Assembly: GCA_017470985.1 (NCBI GenBank)
Contig: JAFUXA010000001.1
Span: 40,415 to 104,414 of the forward strand
Length of the DNA stretch: 64,000 nucleotides
Direction of reading: 5' to 3'
DNA from: Lachnospiraceae bacterium
Lineage (GTDB): Bacteria > Bacillota > Clostridia > Lachnospirales > Lachnospiraceae
The position numbers and the translations under genes are program-made. Shown here piece after piece: positions 56,651-64,000 of the stretch. The notes beneath the pieces were generated by a model. That model worked only from the letters and a program-made list of their open reading frames with translations. It ran no database searches and was not told the origin of the DNA. How positions within the stretch are numbered: the stretch's first letter is position 1; every line of letters begins with the position of its first letter.

Positions 56651-59611
56651 TTGGAAAGAAACGAGTACAGAGAGAAATATAATCGATTAAAGAGCTTACT
56701 TGAGGCAAATAAGCAGCAGGAAGCAATAGAGATTGTGGAAGGTACTAATTGGAACAAATGCAATAATGTCAATGCCATTGTGCTGGCGGCAGAAGTATAT
56801 GAGAATGCCGGCAGATATGAAGAGGCGAGAGAATTATTATATTTGGCACATGAGAGATCACCAATTGGTAGAACGATAATCTATCATTTGGCATTGGATT
56901 GTATACAGCTGGGAGATATGGCTGAGGCCAAGGATTTCTACAATGAATTTGTAGAGATTGCTCCACATGACAGTTTGAAATATATTCTGAAATATAAATT
57001 AAGCAAAGCTCAGGGCGCAGAGAACACAACCCTGATTGCCATTCTCGAAGAGTTGAAAGAACACGACTTTCTAGAAGAATGGTCTTATGAATTGGCTTAT
57101 TTGTATCACAAGACACTTCAAATTGATAAATGTATAGATCTCTGTGATGAGATTATTCTGTGGTTTGGTGACGGTCCATATGTGGAGCGTGCTCTTGAGA
57201 TGAAGATGATATATCAGCCGCTTGATAAGATGCAGGAGGACAAATATCGAAGCTTCCAGAATAAGAGGGATGGAATAACAGAGATCAAGGCCAACGAGCT
57301 TCTGTCTTCTGGTGAGATTGTATCCAAGAATATTGCGATTCCTTCTGTTGAACTGCAGGCGGAGCGTTTCAATACAGTTAATCTACAGGCAGAAATCAAG
57401 AAGAATATTGATGAGATAATGAAGGCCACAGAGGCTGGAGCTGTCAATGAAAATATGGAAAATATCAAGACATTGGTTGAGGAGATTCCATATTTACAGG
57501 TGTCAGAAGAGCCGGTTGAGAAACCGGTTGTTAAGGAACAGCAGAATATAGAGTCTCTCATGGATACCTTCAAGGGCTATCTGGCAGAGGAGTATGATGG
57601 TCAGATGTCTCTTCTGGTTCCAGAGCCAAAGGAGATTGAGGAGCAGATAGAAGGCCAGATGACTATAGAGGATGTCATGGCCGAGTGGGAGAAGACCAAG
57701 AGAGCTGCTGAGGCTACTTTGCAGGATGCAGAGAAGAAGGAGTTGGAGGTTGCCAAAGATCAGGCTTTGCGCGAGGCTAATCAGATTATGGATAGACTTG
57801 AAGATGCTATGCCTAGACTGGAAGCAGGAGTGACTCCAAATGAATTATTAAAAGAGAAATATATGTCCAAGACCGAAGATGCACAGGAGACGGAGCCTGC
57901 GTCAACTGCTCCTGTAAATATGGATGATTATATCCCTAGTATTGAGGAAATAGAGTACGAGAAGGAGCAGGAAGTATTTAACATACCAAAGGTTGATATG
58001 GCCGGTGCAGCAGCAGGGGTTGTTGCAGGTGTTGGACTTGCAGTGCCAGTTATTCATGGCGCAGATGCAGTTGAGGGCGCAGTGGATTTGGCAGAAAAAC
58101 TGGCAGACAAGCCTGCAGTTGAGAAAAGCGTAAATCTGGGAGACACTCGTAGATGGGAGCCTCCACATATTGATATTGATAGCAAGAGCCCAGAGGAAAA
58201 TGAAATATCTAAGGGCTTGAAAGAAGAGATAAAAGAAATTGCTCATGAGGCTGTGCATAAGGACATGATTGAGCCTGGGGAGACAACCGTACATGATGTG
58301 ACTGAGGAGGATGACCAGGTGAATATTGAGGAAGCTAGCAAGATTGTTGCCGGAGTCAACGATATGCTTCAGCAGGAAATTGATAGAATAATGGCAGAAG
58401 ATGCCGCAAGAGAGCAGGAGGTTCTCATTGATGATATGACTCCTGCAGCTGAGCCTCTTCAGGAAATAGAAGAAGAGCCGGTTGCAGAAGAATCAATCTC
58501 AGAAGATGAAGTTGAACTTGACCTTGCTGCGGAAGTTCAGGAGATGCTTGAGGAAGAGGAAGCTACAGAAACTCAGGCAGAAGAAGTTGAAACAGCTGAG
58601 GAAGCTGAAGTAGAGTCAGAAGAAACTGAGCCAGAGGAAGTTGAAATAGAAGAAACAGACGAGGAAGACGATCTGCCAACAATTATTGATCCGGAGGAGC
58701 TTCTGAAAGATGAAGTAGAAAATGAAGAAGATGAAGAGGAAGTTCTTCCTGAGATTGCTGAAGTAGAGCTTGAGCCTGAAGAGGTAGCTGAGCTTGTAGA
58801 CGAGAAAGTTCTTGAGAAGGCCATTGCCAAGGAGATTCCACAGATGGAACTTACTGAGGATGAGCAGGAGATTTTCTCATACTTTATGCCAATAGCAGGT
58901 ATGAAGAATACTATTTGCCAGGCTCTTACAGGTGCCAAGAGTCATATTGAGACTCGCAAAAATTCTGCTACAGGCAATATTATTATACAAGGTATCATGG
59001 GCAGCGGTAAGACAATGCTTGCATCTAACCTTATCAAGGTGTTGCAGAATGAAACCGGAAAGCTTATGGGACCTGCCGGCAAGATTGATGCAGAGCAGCT
59101 CAACAAGAAAGATATAGCAGCAGTTATGTCCAAGGTTGAAGGCGGAAGTCTCATTATTGAGCATGCTTCAAAACTTACAGAGGCTTCAATGGAGACCTTG
59201 AGACAGCAGATGTCTCTGTCTTCAACACATGTACTTGTGGTTTTAGAGGCTGAGAAGGATCAGGTTGAGAAGAAGCTTGCCAAGAATACAAAGTTTGCTT
59301 CTATGTTTACAGAGAAGATTACAATTCCAATATTTACCATAGATGAATTAGTAAACTTTGGTAAAGTCTATGCCCTGGAAAATGGCTATGCGGTAGATGA
59401 GATGGCAATTCTTGCAATGTACAATAGAATTAATCTTATCCAACATTTGGGAAGACCTACTTCTCTCATAGAAGTTAGAGATATTATGGAAAATGCTATT
59501 TCCAAGGCTGAGCGCGGTGGTATCAAGGCTGCCTTTGGCAGATTAGGTTCAAAGCGTTATGACGAAGATGGAAATCTGATTTTGAGAGAGAAGGATTTTG
59601 ATCTGAATTAA
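56651..59611 (+). CDS. TPR protein with acidic linker and C-terminal AAA-like ATPase domain
   Basis: 986 residues. TTG start with GGGGG eight bases upstream. Residues 1-190 form TPR-like helices (YENAGRYEEARELLYLAHER). A long charged linker follows, with a Gly/Ala hydrophobic stretch at about 448-475 and a very Glu-rich zone (about 590-735). The C-terminal domain has Walker A QGIMGSGKTMLASNLIKV (about 780-797) and a strand GGSLIIEHASKL where Walker B would be, with the first Asp lost but Glu kept. The closing RRY-like region SKRYDEDGNLILREKDFDLN is distinctive. The domain resembles CbxX/CfxQ-type AAA+ proteins. Function unknown. It lies 22 bp before glgB. Confidence 0.78.
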   Translation: MERNEYREKYNRLKSLLEANKQQEAIEIVEGTNWNKCNNVNAIVLAAEVYENAGRYEEARELLYLAHERSPIGRTIIYHLALDCIQLGDMAEAKDFYNEFVEIAPHDSLKYILKYKLSKAQGAENTTLIAILEELKEHDFLEEWSYELAYLYHKTLQIDKCIDLCDEIILWFGDGPYVERALEMKMIYQPLDKMQEDKYRSFQNKRDGITEIKANELLSSGEIVSKNIAIPSVELQAERFNTVNLQAEIKKNIDEIMKATEAGAVNENMENIKTLVEEIPYLQVSEEPVEKPVVKEQQNIESLMDTFKGYLAEEYDGQMSLLVPEPKEIEEQIEGQMTIEDVMAEWEKTKRAAEATLQDAEKKELEVAKDQALREANQIMDRLEDAMPRLEAGVTPNELLKEKYMSKTEDAQETEPASTAPVNMDDYIPSIEEIEYEKEQEVFNIPKVDMAGAAAGVVAGVGLAVPVIHGADAVEGAVDLAEKLADKPAVEKSVNLGDTRRWEPPHIDIDSKSPEENEISKGLKEEIKEIAHEAVHKDMIEPGETTVHDVTEEDDQVNIEEASKIVAGVNDMLQQEIDRIMAEDAAREQEVLIDDMTPAAEPLQEIEEEPVAEESISEDEVELDLAAEVQEMLEEEEATETQAEEVETAEEAEVESEETEPEEVEIEETDEEDDLPTIIDPEELLKDEVENEEDEEEVLPEIAEVELEPEEVAELVDEKVLEKAIAKEIPQMELTEDEQEIFSYFMPIAGMKNTICQALTGAKSHIETRKNSATGNIIIQGIMGSGKTMLASNLIKVLQNETGKLMGPAGKIDAEQLNKKDIAAVMSKVEGGSLIIEHASKLTEASMETLRQQMSLSSTHVLVVLEAEKDQVEKKLAKNTKFASMFTEKITIPIFTIDELVNFGKVYALENGYAVDEMAILAMYNRINLIQHLGRPTSLIEVRDIMENAISKAERGGIKAAFGRLGSKRYDEDGNLILREKDFDLN

Positions 59612-59633
59612 GGGATTGAAGAGGGAAGAGAGT

Positions 59634-61538
59634 ATGAGTAATTTTACAGATTTGGACATGTACCTGTTGGGACAAGCCACACATTATGACATTTACAAGA
59701 AGATGGGAGCACATGTTGCCACTGTAAACCAGAAGAAAGGTGTGTATTTCGATGTATGGGCTCCACATGCTGCAGCAGTAGCAGTTATTGGAGAGTTTAA
59801 TGACTGGGATGAGTCTGCCAATATGATGGAGCGGTTAGATGATTCTGATATGGGAATCTATGAGACATTTATTCCTGGTGCCAAGCCGGGGCAGTTATAC
59901 AAATATCTCATATACACCCCGGATGGTAGAAAGTTATACAAAGCTGATCCATATGCAGCTGAGGCTGAGTTAAGACCAGGAACAGCTTCCAGAATAGCCA
60001 AGGATTTCAAATACAAGTGGTCTGATGAGGAGTGGATGAAGACAAGAGAGTCTCAGGAGAATTTCTGGGAATTGCCTATGTCTATCTATGAGGTTCATCC
60101 GGGTTCCTGGATGAGACACCCGGGCCGGGAGGATGATGGTTTCTACACATACAGAGAACTGGCCAAGAGATTGGCTTCATATGTTATTGATATGGGATAT
60201 ACTCATGTGGAATTAATGGGTATATCAGAGTATCCTTTTGATGGCTCATGGGGTTATCAGGTGACAGGGTACTATGCACCTACTTCCAGATATGGAAGCC
60301 CGGAGGATTTTGCATATCTGGTTAATTACCTTCATAAAAAGGGCATAGGTGTAATTTTGGATTGGGTGCCGGCACATTTTCCAAAGGACGCTCATGGCCT
60401 TGCTGATTTTGATGGCGAGGCATTATATGAATATGCTGATCCTAGAATGGGAGAGCATCCTGATTGGGGAACCAAGATATTTAACTATGGCAAGAACGAA
60501 GTGAAGAACTTCCTAATTGGAAGTGCGTTGATGTGGATTGAGAAATATCATGTTGATGGACTTCGTGTAGATGCCGTGGCATCAATGCTCTATCTCAATT
60601 ATGGTAAGCAGGATGGTAATTGGATTCCAAATAAATTTGGTGGTAAAGAAAATCTGGAGGCAGTAGAATTCTTCCGCCATTTGAATACATTGATTAGAGG
60701 CAGATTTAAAGGCGCAGTTATGATTGCTGAGGAATCTACGGCATGGCCAAAGGTTACAGGTGATGTGGCCGATGGCGGTTTAAATTTCTCTTACAAATGG
60801 AACATGGGATGGATGCATGATTTCTTAGATTATATGAAATTGGATCCATATTTTAGAAAAGACAATCATAACAAAATGACTTTTGCCATGAGCTATAATG
60901 AGGCGGAGCGATATATTCTGGTTTTGTCTCATGATGAGGTTGTTCATTTGAAATGTTCTATGCTTGGGAAGATGCCGGGCTTAGAGGAGGACAAGTTCAA
61001 AAACCTCAAGGCGGGTTATGCATTTATGATGTGCCACCCTGGCAAGAAACTTCTCTTCATGGGACAGGATTTTGGACAGGGACAGGAATGGAGTGAGAAG
61101 AGAGAGCTGGATTGGTATCTGTTGGATAATTCTAATCACAGGAATCTCTCGCTGTTTTTCAAAGATTTATTACATATATATAGACTGAATCCTGCTATGT
61201 ATGAGCTTGATGTGTCCTGGGAAGGCTTTGAATGGATAAATGCCAATGATTCTTACAGAGGAATATTTAGCTTTATCAGAAAGTCAAAGGACGGCAAGAA
61301 TAACATATTATATGTAGGTAATTTCACTCCGGTTGCATACGATGATTACAGGGTGGGTGTTGCTTGTGCCAATACTCATAAATTGATTTTAAATAGTGAT
61401 AATCCAAAATATGGTGGTGAGGGCAGCAGCAGACCAAAGAGTTATAAGCCGGAGCATATGGAGTGCGATGGTCGAGAGTATTCTATTGGTTACCCACTTC
61501 CTGCATATGGAGTTGCTATTTTTACATTTTCATATTAG
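59634..61538 (+). CDS. glgB: 1,4-alpha-glucan branching enzyme GlgB
   Basis: 634 residues from the ATG at 59634 with GAGGGAAGAG upstream. The N-terminal CBM48 region (VYFDVWAPHAAAVAVIGEFNDWD) precedes a GH13 barrel with DWVPAHFPKDAHGL, DGLRVDAVASMLY (catalytic Asp), MIAEESTAWP (catalytic Glu) and VLSHDEVVH. It creates alpha-1,6 branches in glycogen. No other glg gene is in the window, so this copy is isolated among cell-envelope and unknown genes. Confidence 0.96.
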   Translation: MSNFTDLDMYLLGQATHYDIYKKMGAHVATVNQKKGVYFDVWAPHAAAVAVIGEFNDWDESANMMERLDDSDMGIYETFIPGAKPGQLYKYLIYTPDGRKLYKADPYAAEAELRPGTASRIAKDFKYKWSDEEWMKTRESQENFWELPMSIYEVHPGSWMRHPGREDDGFYTYRELAKRLASYVIDMGYTHVELMGISEYPFDGSWGYQVTGYYAPTSRYGSPEDFAYLVNYLHKKGIGVILDWVPAHFPKDAHGLADFDGEALYEYADPRMGEHPDWGTKIFNYGKNEVKNFLIGSALMWIEKYHVDGLRVDAVASMLYLNYGKQDGNWIPNKFGGKENLEAVEFFRHLNTLIRGRFKGAVMIAEESTAWPKVTGDVADGGLNFSYKWNMGWMHDFLDYMKLDPYFRKDNHNKMTFAMSYNEAERYILVLSHDEVVHLKCSMLGKMPGLEEDKFKNLKAGYAFMMCHPGKKLLFMGQDFGQGQEWSEKRELDWYLLDNSNHRNLSLFFKDLLHIYRLNPAMYELDVSWEGFEWINANDSYRGIFSFIRKSKDGKNNILYVGNFTPVAYDDYRVGVACANTHKLILNSDNPKYGGEGSSRPKSYKPEHMECDGREYSIGYPLPAYGVAIFTFSY

Positions 61539-61553
61539 AAACAGGACGATTAG

Positions 61554-62732
61554 ATGGACCAGGATAAGGAAGAATCAAAGATAAAATATACAATTTCAAA
61601 ATGGGCAGAAAGCGCGAAATCCAAGAGGAAGGAGATTATAATCTTCGGCCTCTTGGCTGTTTTAGTGATTATATTTCTGTTAGGACACAATCTCAGAAAG
61701 TTCAAGGATTATGATGTGACTGCTTCTTATGAGAGAAGTGATGGTGCCGAGACTACTTATATGGATTTTCAGAACAACTTGCTTAGATATAGTCGGGATG
61801 GTGCCTTCTATACTAATTATAAAGGCGAGCTTATATGGAATTACACATATGAGATGACCAATCCTAGAGCAGATGTATGTGGTAACTATGTGCTGATTTA
61901 TGATAAGAGCGGTACACAGATAGCTATTCTGACTCCTACAGGATTTAAGCAGAGCATCAAGACATCAATGCCTATTGTGGATGCCCATATTGCCAAGCAG
62001 GGTACTGTTGGAGTCTTAATGCAGGACGGCGGTACCGGATATATTGAACTGTGTGATGTAGAAGGAACAGTTCTGGCTTCCGGTGAATTGCATATGAGTA
62101 AAAGTGGATACCCTATGAGTATTGATATCTCAGATGACGGTACTAACTTAGCAGTTACGCAGATGGATTTGGGAATAGGCAATGTAAAAACTACAATCGC
62201 ATTTTACAACTTTGGCGCCGCAGGAAAAAACAAGGACAATAACATTGTTGCTTCTTATAGTTATTCCAACCAGATTTTTCCGAAGATAGTCTATCTGTCA
62301 AATGGTAATGCTGTTGCTTTTGGAAATGGAGAAGTGGTTCTATTTAATAACGATTCAAAGGTTACTGTGAAGAAGGAATATTTCCCGGAAGGAGATATTA
62401 AGAAGGTGGTTTATAATGATAAATATTTCGGCTATATCTGTGATGCAACCAACAAATCTGGAGAGATTATCAATCAGCTAAATATTTATTCAAGTGCAGG
62501 CCTTCGCAGAGTGCAAAAGGCAGTGAATGCTACTTATACTGATATTTCCTTTATGAGTAATGATGAAATTCTACTTTCTAATGGAGTAGATGTATCTATA
62601 TATACTTTAACAGGAATAGAGAAGTTTAAATATACCTTCGATGAACAGATTTATAATATTTTGCCAGGAGATGGGTCCAAGAGATATATCTTCATTAAAG
62701 AAGGCAAGACGGATATGGTTAGATTTAGATAG
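61554..62732 (+). CDS. DUF5711 family protein
   Basis: 392 residues. One N-terminal membrane helix (about 32-50) is followed by an extracellular region built of repeated short beta strands (GELIWNYTYEMTNPRADVCG, SGTQIAILTPTG, GEVVLFNNDSKV), consistent with a beta-propeller. This fits DUF5711, an uncharacterised family of Lachnospiraceae. It starts 16 bp after glgB and ends just before the CvpA-like gene, so the three are probably one transcript. Confidence 0.8.
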   Translation: MDQDKEESKIKYTISKWAESAKSKRKEIIIFGLLAVLVIIFLLGHNLRKFKDYDVTASYERSDGAETTYMDFQNNLLRYSRDGAFYTNYKGELIWNYTYEMTNPRADVCGNYVLIYDKSGTQIAILTPTGFKQSIKTSMPIVDAHIAKQGTVGVLMQDGGTGYIELCDVEGTVLASGELHMSKSGYPMSIDISDDGTNLAVTQMDLGIGNVKTTIAFYNFGAAGKNKDNNIVASYSYSNQIFPKIVYLSNGNAVAFGNGEVVLFNNDSKVTVKKEYFPEGDIKKVVYNDKYFGYICDATNKSGEIINQLNIYSSAGLRRVQKAVNATYTDISFMSNDEILLSNGVDVSIYTLTGIEKFKYTFDEQIYNILPGDGSKRYIFIKEGKTDMVRFR

Positions 62733-62741
62733 CAGGAGATG

Positions 62742-63509
62742 ATGGACGTGGAGTTAAATTGGGTACTTGTTGTGACATTGGTAATAATAACATTCTTTGC
62801 CATAAAAGGATGGCGCCAGGGAATATTGGGAATGGTATTTTCCCTTTTGGCCTGGGTGTTTGTTATTGCATTTATGTATTTCGCTACGCCTACAGTGGAG
62901 AGTAGCCTGTTAAATGGGACACAAATATATGATGCTGTATATGAGAAGGTCGAAAAGCATGTGAGGGAGAAAGCTGCAGAAGATACACAGGCAAATGTGG
63001 GTGAATGGTATAACTCTCTGATGCAGGGTTTGCCAAGTGGTGAGACGAGAGAAGTCTCTGAGAATTTACAACAGTTTAATAATACAGTGGATCTGTCAGG
63101 ATTATTAAATAATGGTGGAATATCCGCAGATAAAGTGGGTGGTACATCTGGTCTTATGGCGGTTGGCGACGGACAGGTTACAGTGCTATATATTATATCT
63201 AATAAGATAACATTATTTATTATCCATTGTATTGCTGTGGTTGCTACTTTTATGGTGGCGGAGATTGTTATATTTGTATTGAGTCTGATAGTTAAGGCCA
63301 TAGGTAGAATGCCTGTGATTAGACCGACTAATCTCATGCTTGGAGTTATTGCTGGAGCAGCGGAAGGATTTCTGGTTGTGTGGGTCTTGTTTTATATAGT
63401 AGCTTTGGCAAGCACAACTGCTTTTGGTCAGGAGACAATAGCTGCTATATATGAGAATCCATTTCTGATTACATTATATGAAAATAATTTGATAATGGCG
63501 TTAATTTAG
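62742..63509 (+). CDS. CvpA-family membrane protein
   Basis: About 255 residues. The ATG at 62742 is chosen since AGGAG is four bases before it; 62739 is also possible. Four helices: about 7-25, 28-47, 150-180 and 195-225. The opening LVIITFFAIKGWRQGILGMV is the CvpA signature (short loop with Gly-Arg/Gly-Trp before helix 2). A soluble insert of about 90 residues splits the helix pairs. E. coli CvpA is tied to colicin V production and bile-salt tolerance; its role here is unknown. Confidence 0.85.
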   Translation: MDVELNWVLVVTLVIITFFAIKGWRQGILGMVFSLLAWVFVIAFMYFATPTVESSLLNGTQIYDAVYEKVEKHVREKAAEDTQANVGEWYNSLMQGLPSGETREVSENLQQFNNTVDLSGLLNNGGISADKVGGTSGLMAVGDGQVTVLYIISNKITLFIIHCIAVVATFMVAEIVIFVLSLIVKAIGRMPVIRPTNLMLGVIAGAAEGFLVVWVLFYIVALASTTAFGQETIAAIYENPFLITLYENNLIMALI

Positions 63510-63573
63510 AAGGTAAGAAATATGTGAGATAAATACACATATATAATAGAAGAAAGACATTAAATTTAGAGGG

Positions 63574-63626
63574 TAGATATTGGGGTTTGGATAGTTAAAA
63601 CCACAATATCTATTCTTTTTATTTTT
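63574..63626 (+). terminator. Terminator after the CvpA-like gene
   Basis: TAGATATTG with GGTTT pairs with AAACC and CAATATCTA, followed by TTCTTTTTATTTTTTT. Confidence 0.82.
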
Positions 63627-63662
63627 TTCTTTAAAAAAGTTGATTTTTTTGGAAAAAATGTG

Positions 63663-63691
63663 TTGACACTAGGTGGTTACTTTGGTAATAT
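63663..63691 (+). promoter_or_regulatory. rRNA-type promoter P1
   Basis: TTGACA, 17 bp, TAATAT, preceded by A/T tracts like an UP element. Confidence 0.75.
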
Positions 63692-63757
63692 ACTTTCTGC
63701 ACGGTTGATGTGCGGCAAACAACTAAAAAGTTTGCGAAAAATAAATGAAAAAAGTTG

Positions 63758-63786
63758 TTGACAAGCAAGTAACAACGTGTTATTAT
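63758..63786 (+). promoter_or_regulatory. rRNA-type promoter P2
   Basis: TTGACA, 17 bp, TATTAT, 95 bp downstream of P1. Tandem strong promoters of this spacing are typical of rRNA operons. Confidence 0.8.
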
Positions 63787-63789
63787 ATA

Positions 63790-64000
63790 CGAGTTGCTGC
63801 TGAAGCGACAACGAAACAGAACATTGAAAACTGAACAGTGAAACAACCTTGAAAGATTCTAAGAGAATTATTTGAGGTCTTGAATAATCAAGACAAACGA
63901 ACAGCTTTTATAAGCAAACCTTAACAGTAAGGAAAACGGACAGCTTGATGAAATTAAGCTAGCGAAGTTTTGAAACTGGATCAGATGAGAAATCATCAAA
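63790..64000 (+). other. Probable rRNA operon leader
   Basis: No ORF. The segment GAACATTGAAAACTGAACAG (63819-63838) is typical of Firmicutes rRNA leader and spacer regions, and the following A-rich stretch leads to the window edge. The 16S gene itself is not reached. Inferred from promoter strength and leader character. Confidence 0.6.

Noticed and set aside
58573-58938. 121-residue Ser-rich minus-strand ORF
   Set aside because: It is the shadow of the Glu-rich zone of the TPR/AAA-like protein. GAA/GAG codons read as TTC/CTC or TCT on the other strand and give a spurious open frame.
62651-63337. 228-residue minus-strand ORF opposite the CvpA-like gene
   Set aside because: The plus-strand frame has the CvpA signature, a ribosome binding site and operon context; the antisense frame has none.

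Overview
The window looks like the replication-origin region of a low-GC Lachnospiraceae (Clostridia) chromosome. The evidence is the canonical Firmicutes order around dnaA, AT-rich codon use, strong GGAGG-type ribosome binding sites, near-consensus SigA promoters, a T-box, an SRP RNA that appears to carry an Alu-like half, an N-terminal-rubredoxin ('reverse') rubrerythrin, and families I associate with Lachnospiraceae (DUF3881, DUF4446, DUF5711). Species cannot be named from this sequence alone.

Layout. Bases 1-15.7 kb form the left replichore arm, and most genes there are on the minus strand. They are a truncated FGGY sugar kinase, tRNA-Lys(CTT), a membrane/coiled-coil protein with repeated acidic segments, tRNA-Arg(CCT), the DUF3881-DUF4446-parB-parA segregation cluster with two perfect parS sites, an orphan coiled-coil protein, a plus-strand island (alpha/beta hydrolase and rsmG), then mnmG, mnmE, jag, yidC, yidD, rnpA and rpmH. 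The 478-bp rpmH-dnaA gap holds DnaA boxes and an AT-rich tract and is the probable oriC. To its right the plus strand carries dnaA, dnaN, an S4 protein, recF, gyrB and gyrA.

From 24.8 to 63.5 kb there are mostly plus-strand metabolic and housekeeping genes. In order: a TetR regulator divergent from an SDR; two-subunit fumarase; tRNA-Ser and tRNA-Cys; a GPH sugar symporter; T-box-controlled tyrS; a PAP2 phosphatase; a manganese riboswitch with mntP; a cation/Ca2+ exchanger; nucleoside salvage (udp-cdd-deoB); a zinc-ribbon protein with metG, tatD and rsmA; a TPR-GGDEF protein; a YhgE/Pip pair around a small two-helix membrane protein; rubrerythrin; a KDG-kinase-like PfkB; a minus-strand GNAT/NrdG2 pair; tadA; SRP RNA; a coiled-coil protein; an aconitase-family hydratase; an AI-2E-type membrane protein; a TPR/AAA-like protein; glgB; DUF5711; and CvpA. 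The right edge has two strong tandem promoters and a leader typical of an rRNA operon, with the 16S gene presumably just outside.

The points most worth a second look are: a pair of related, inverted compound hairpins between mnmG and mnmE whose cores match but whose long outer stems do not; a parS site nested exactly in the centre of a larger terminator-like palindrome; the multi-copy LSPxEIAxxF motif protein; an orphan DegS-sensor-like coiled coil; the flipped rsmG island; the TPR-acidic-AAA protein; and an aconitase homologue with a changed active-site loop. No CRISPR array, transposase or prophage was seen.
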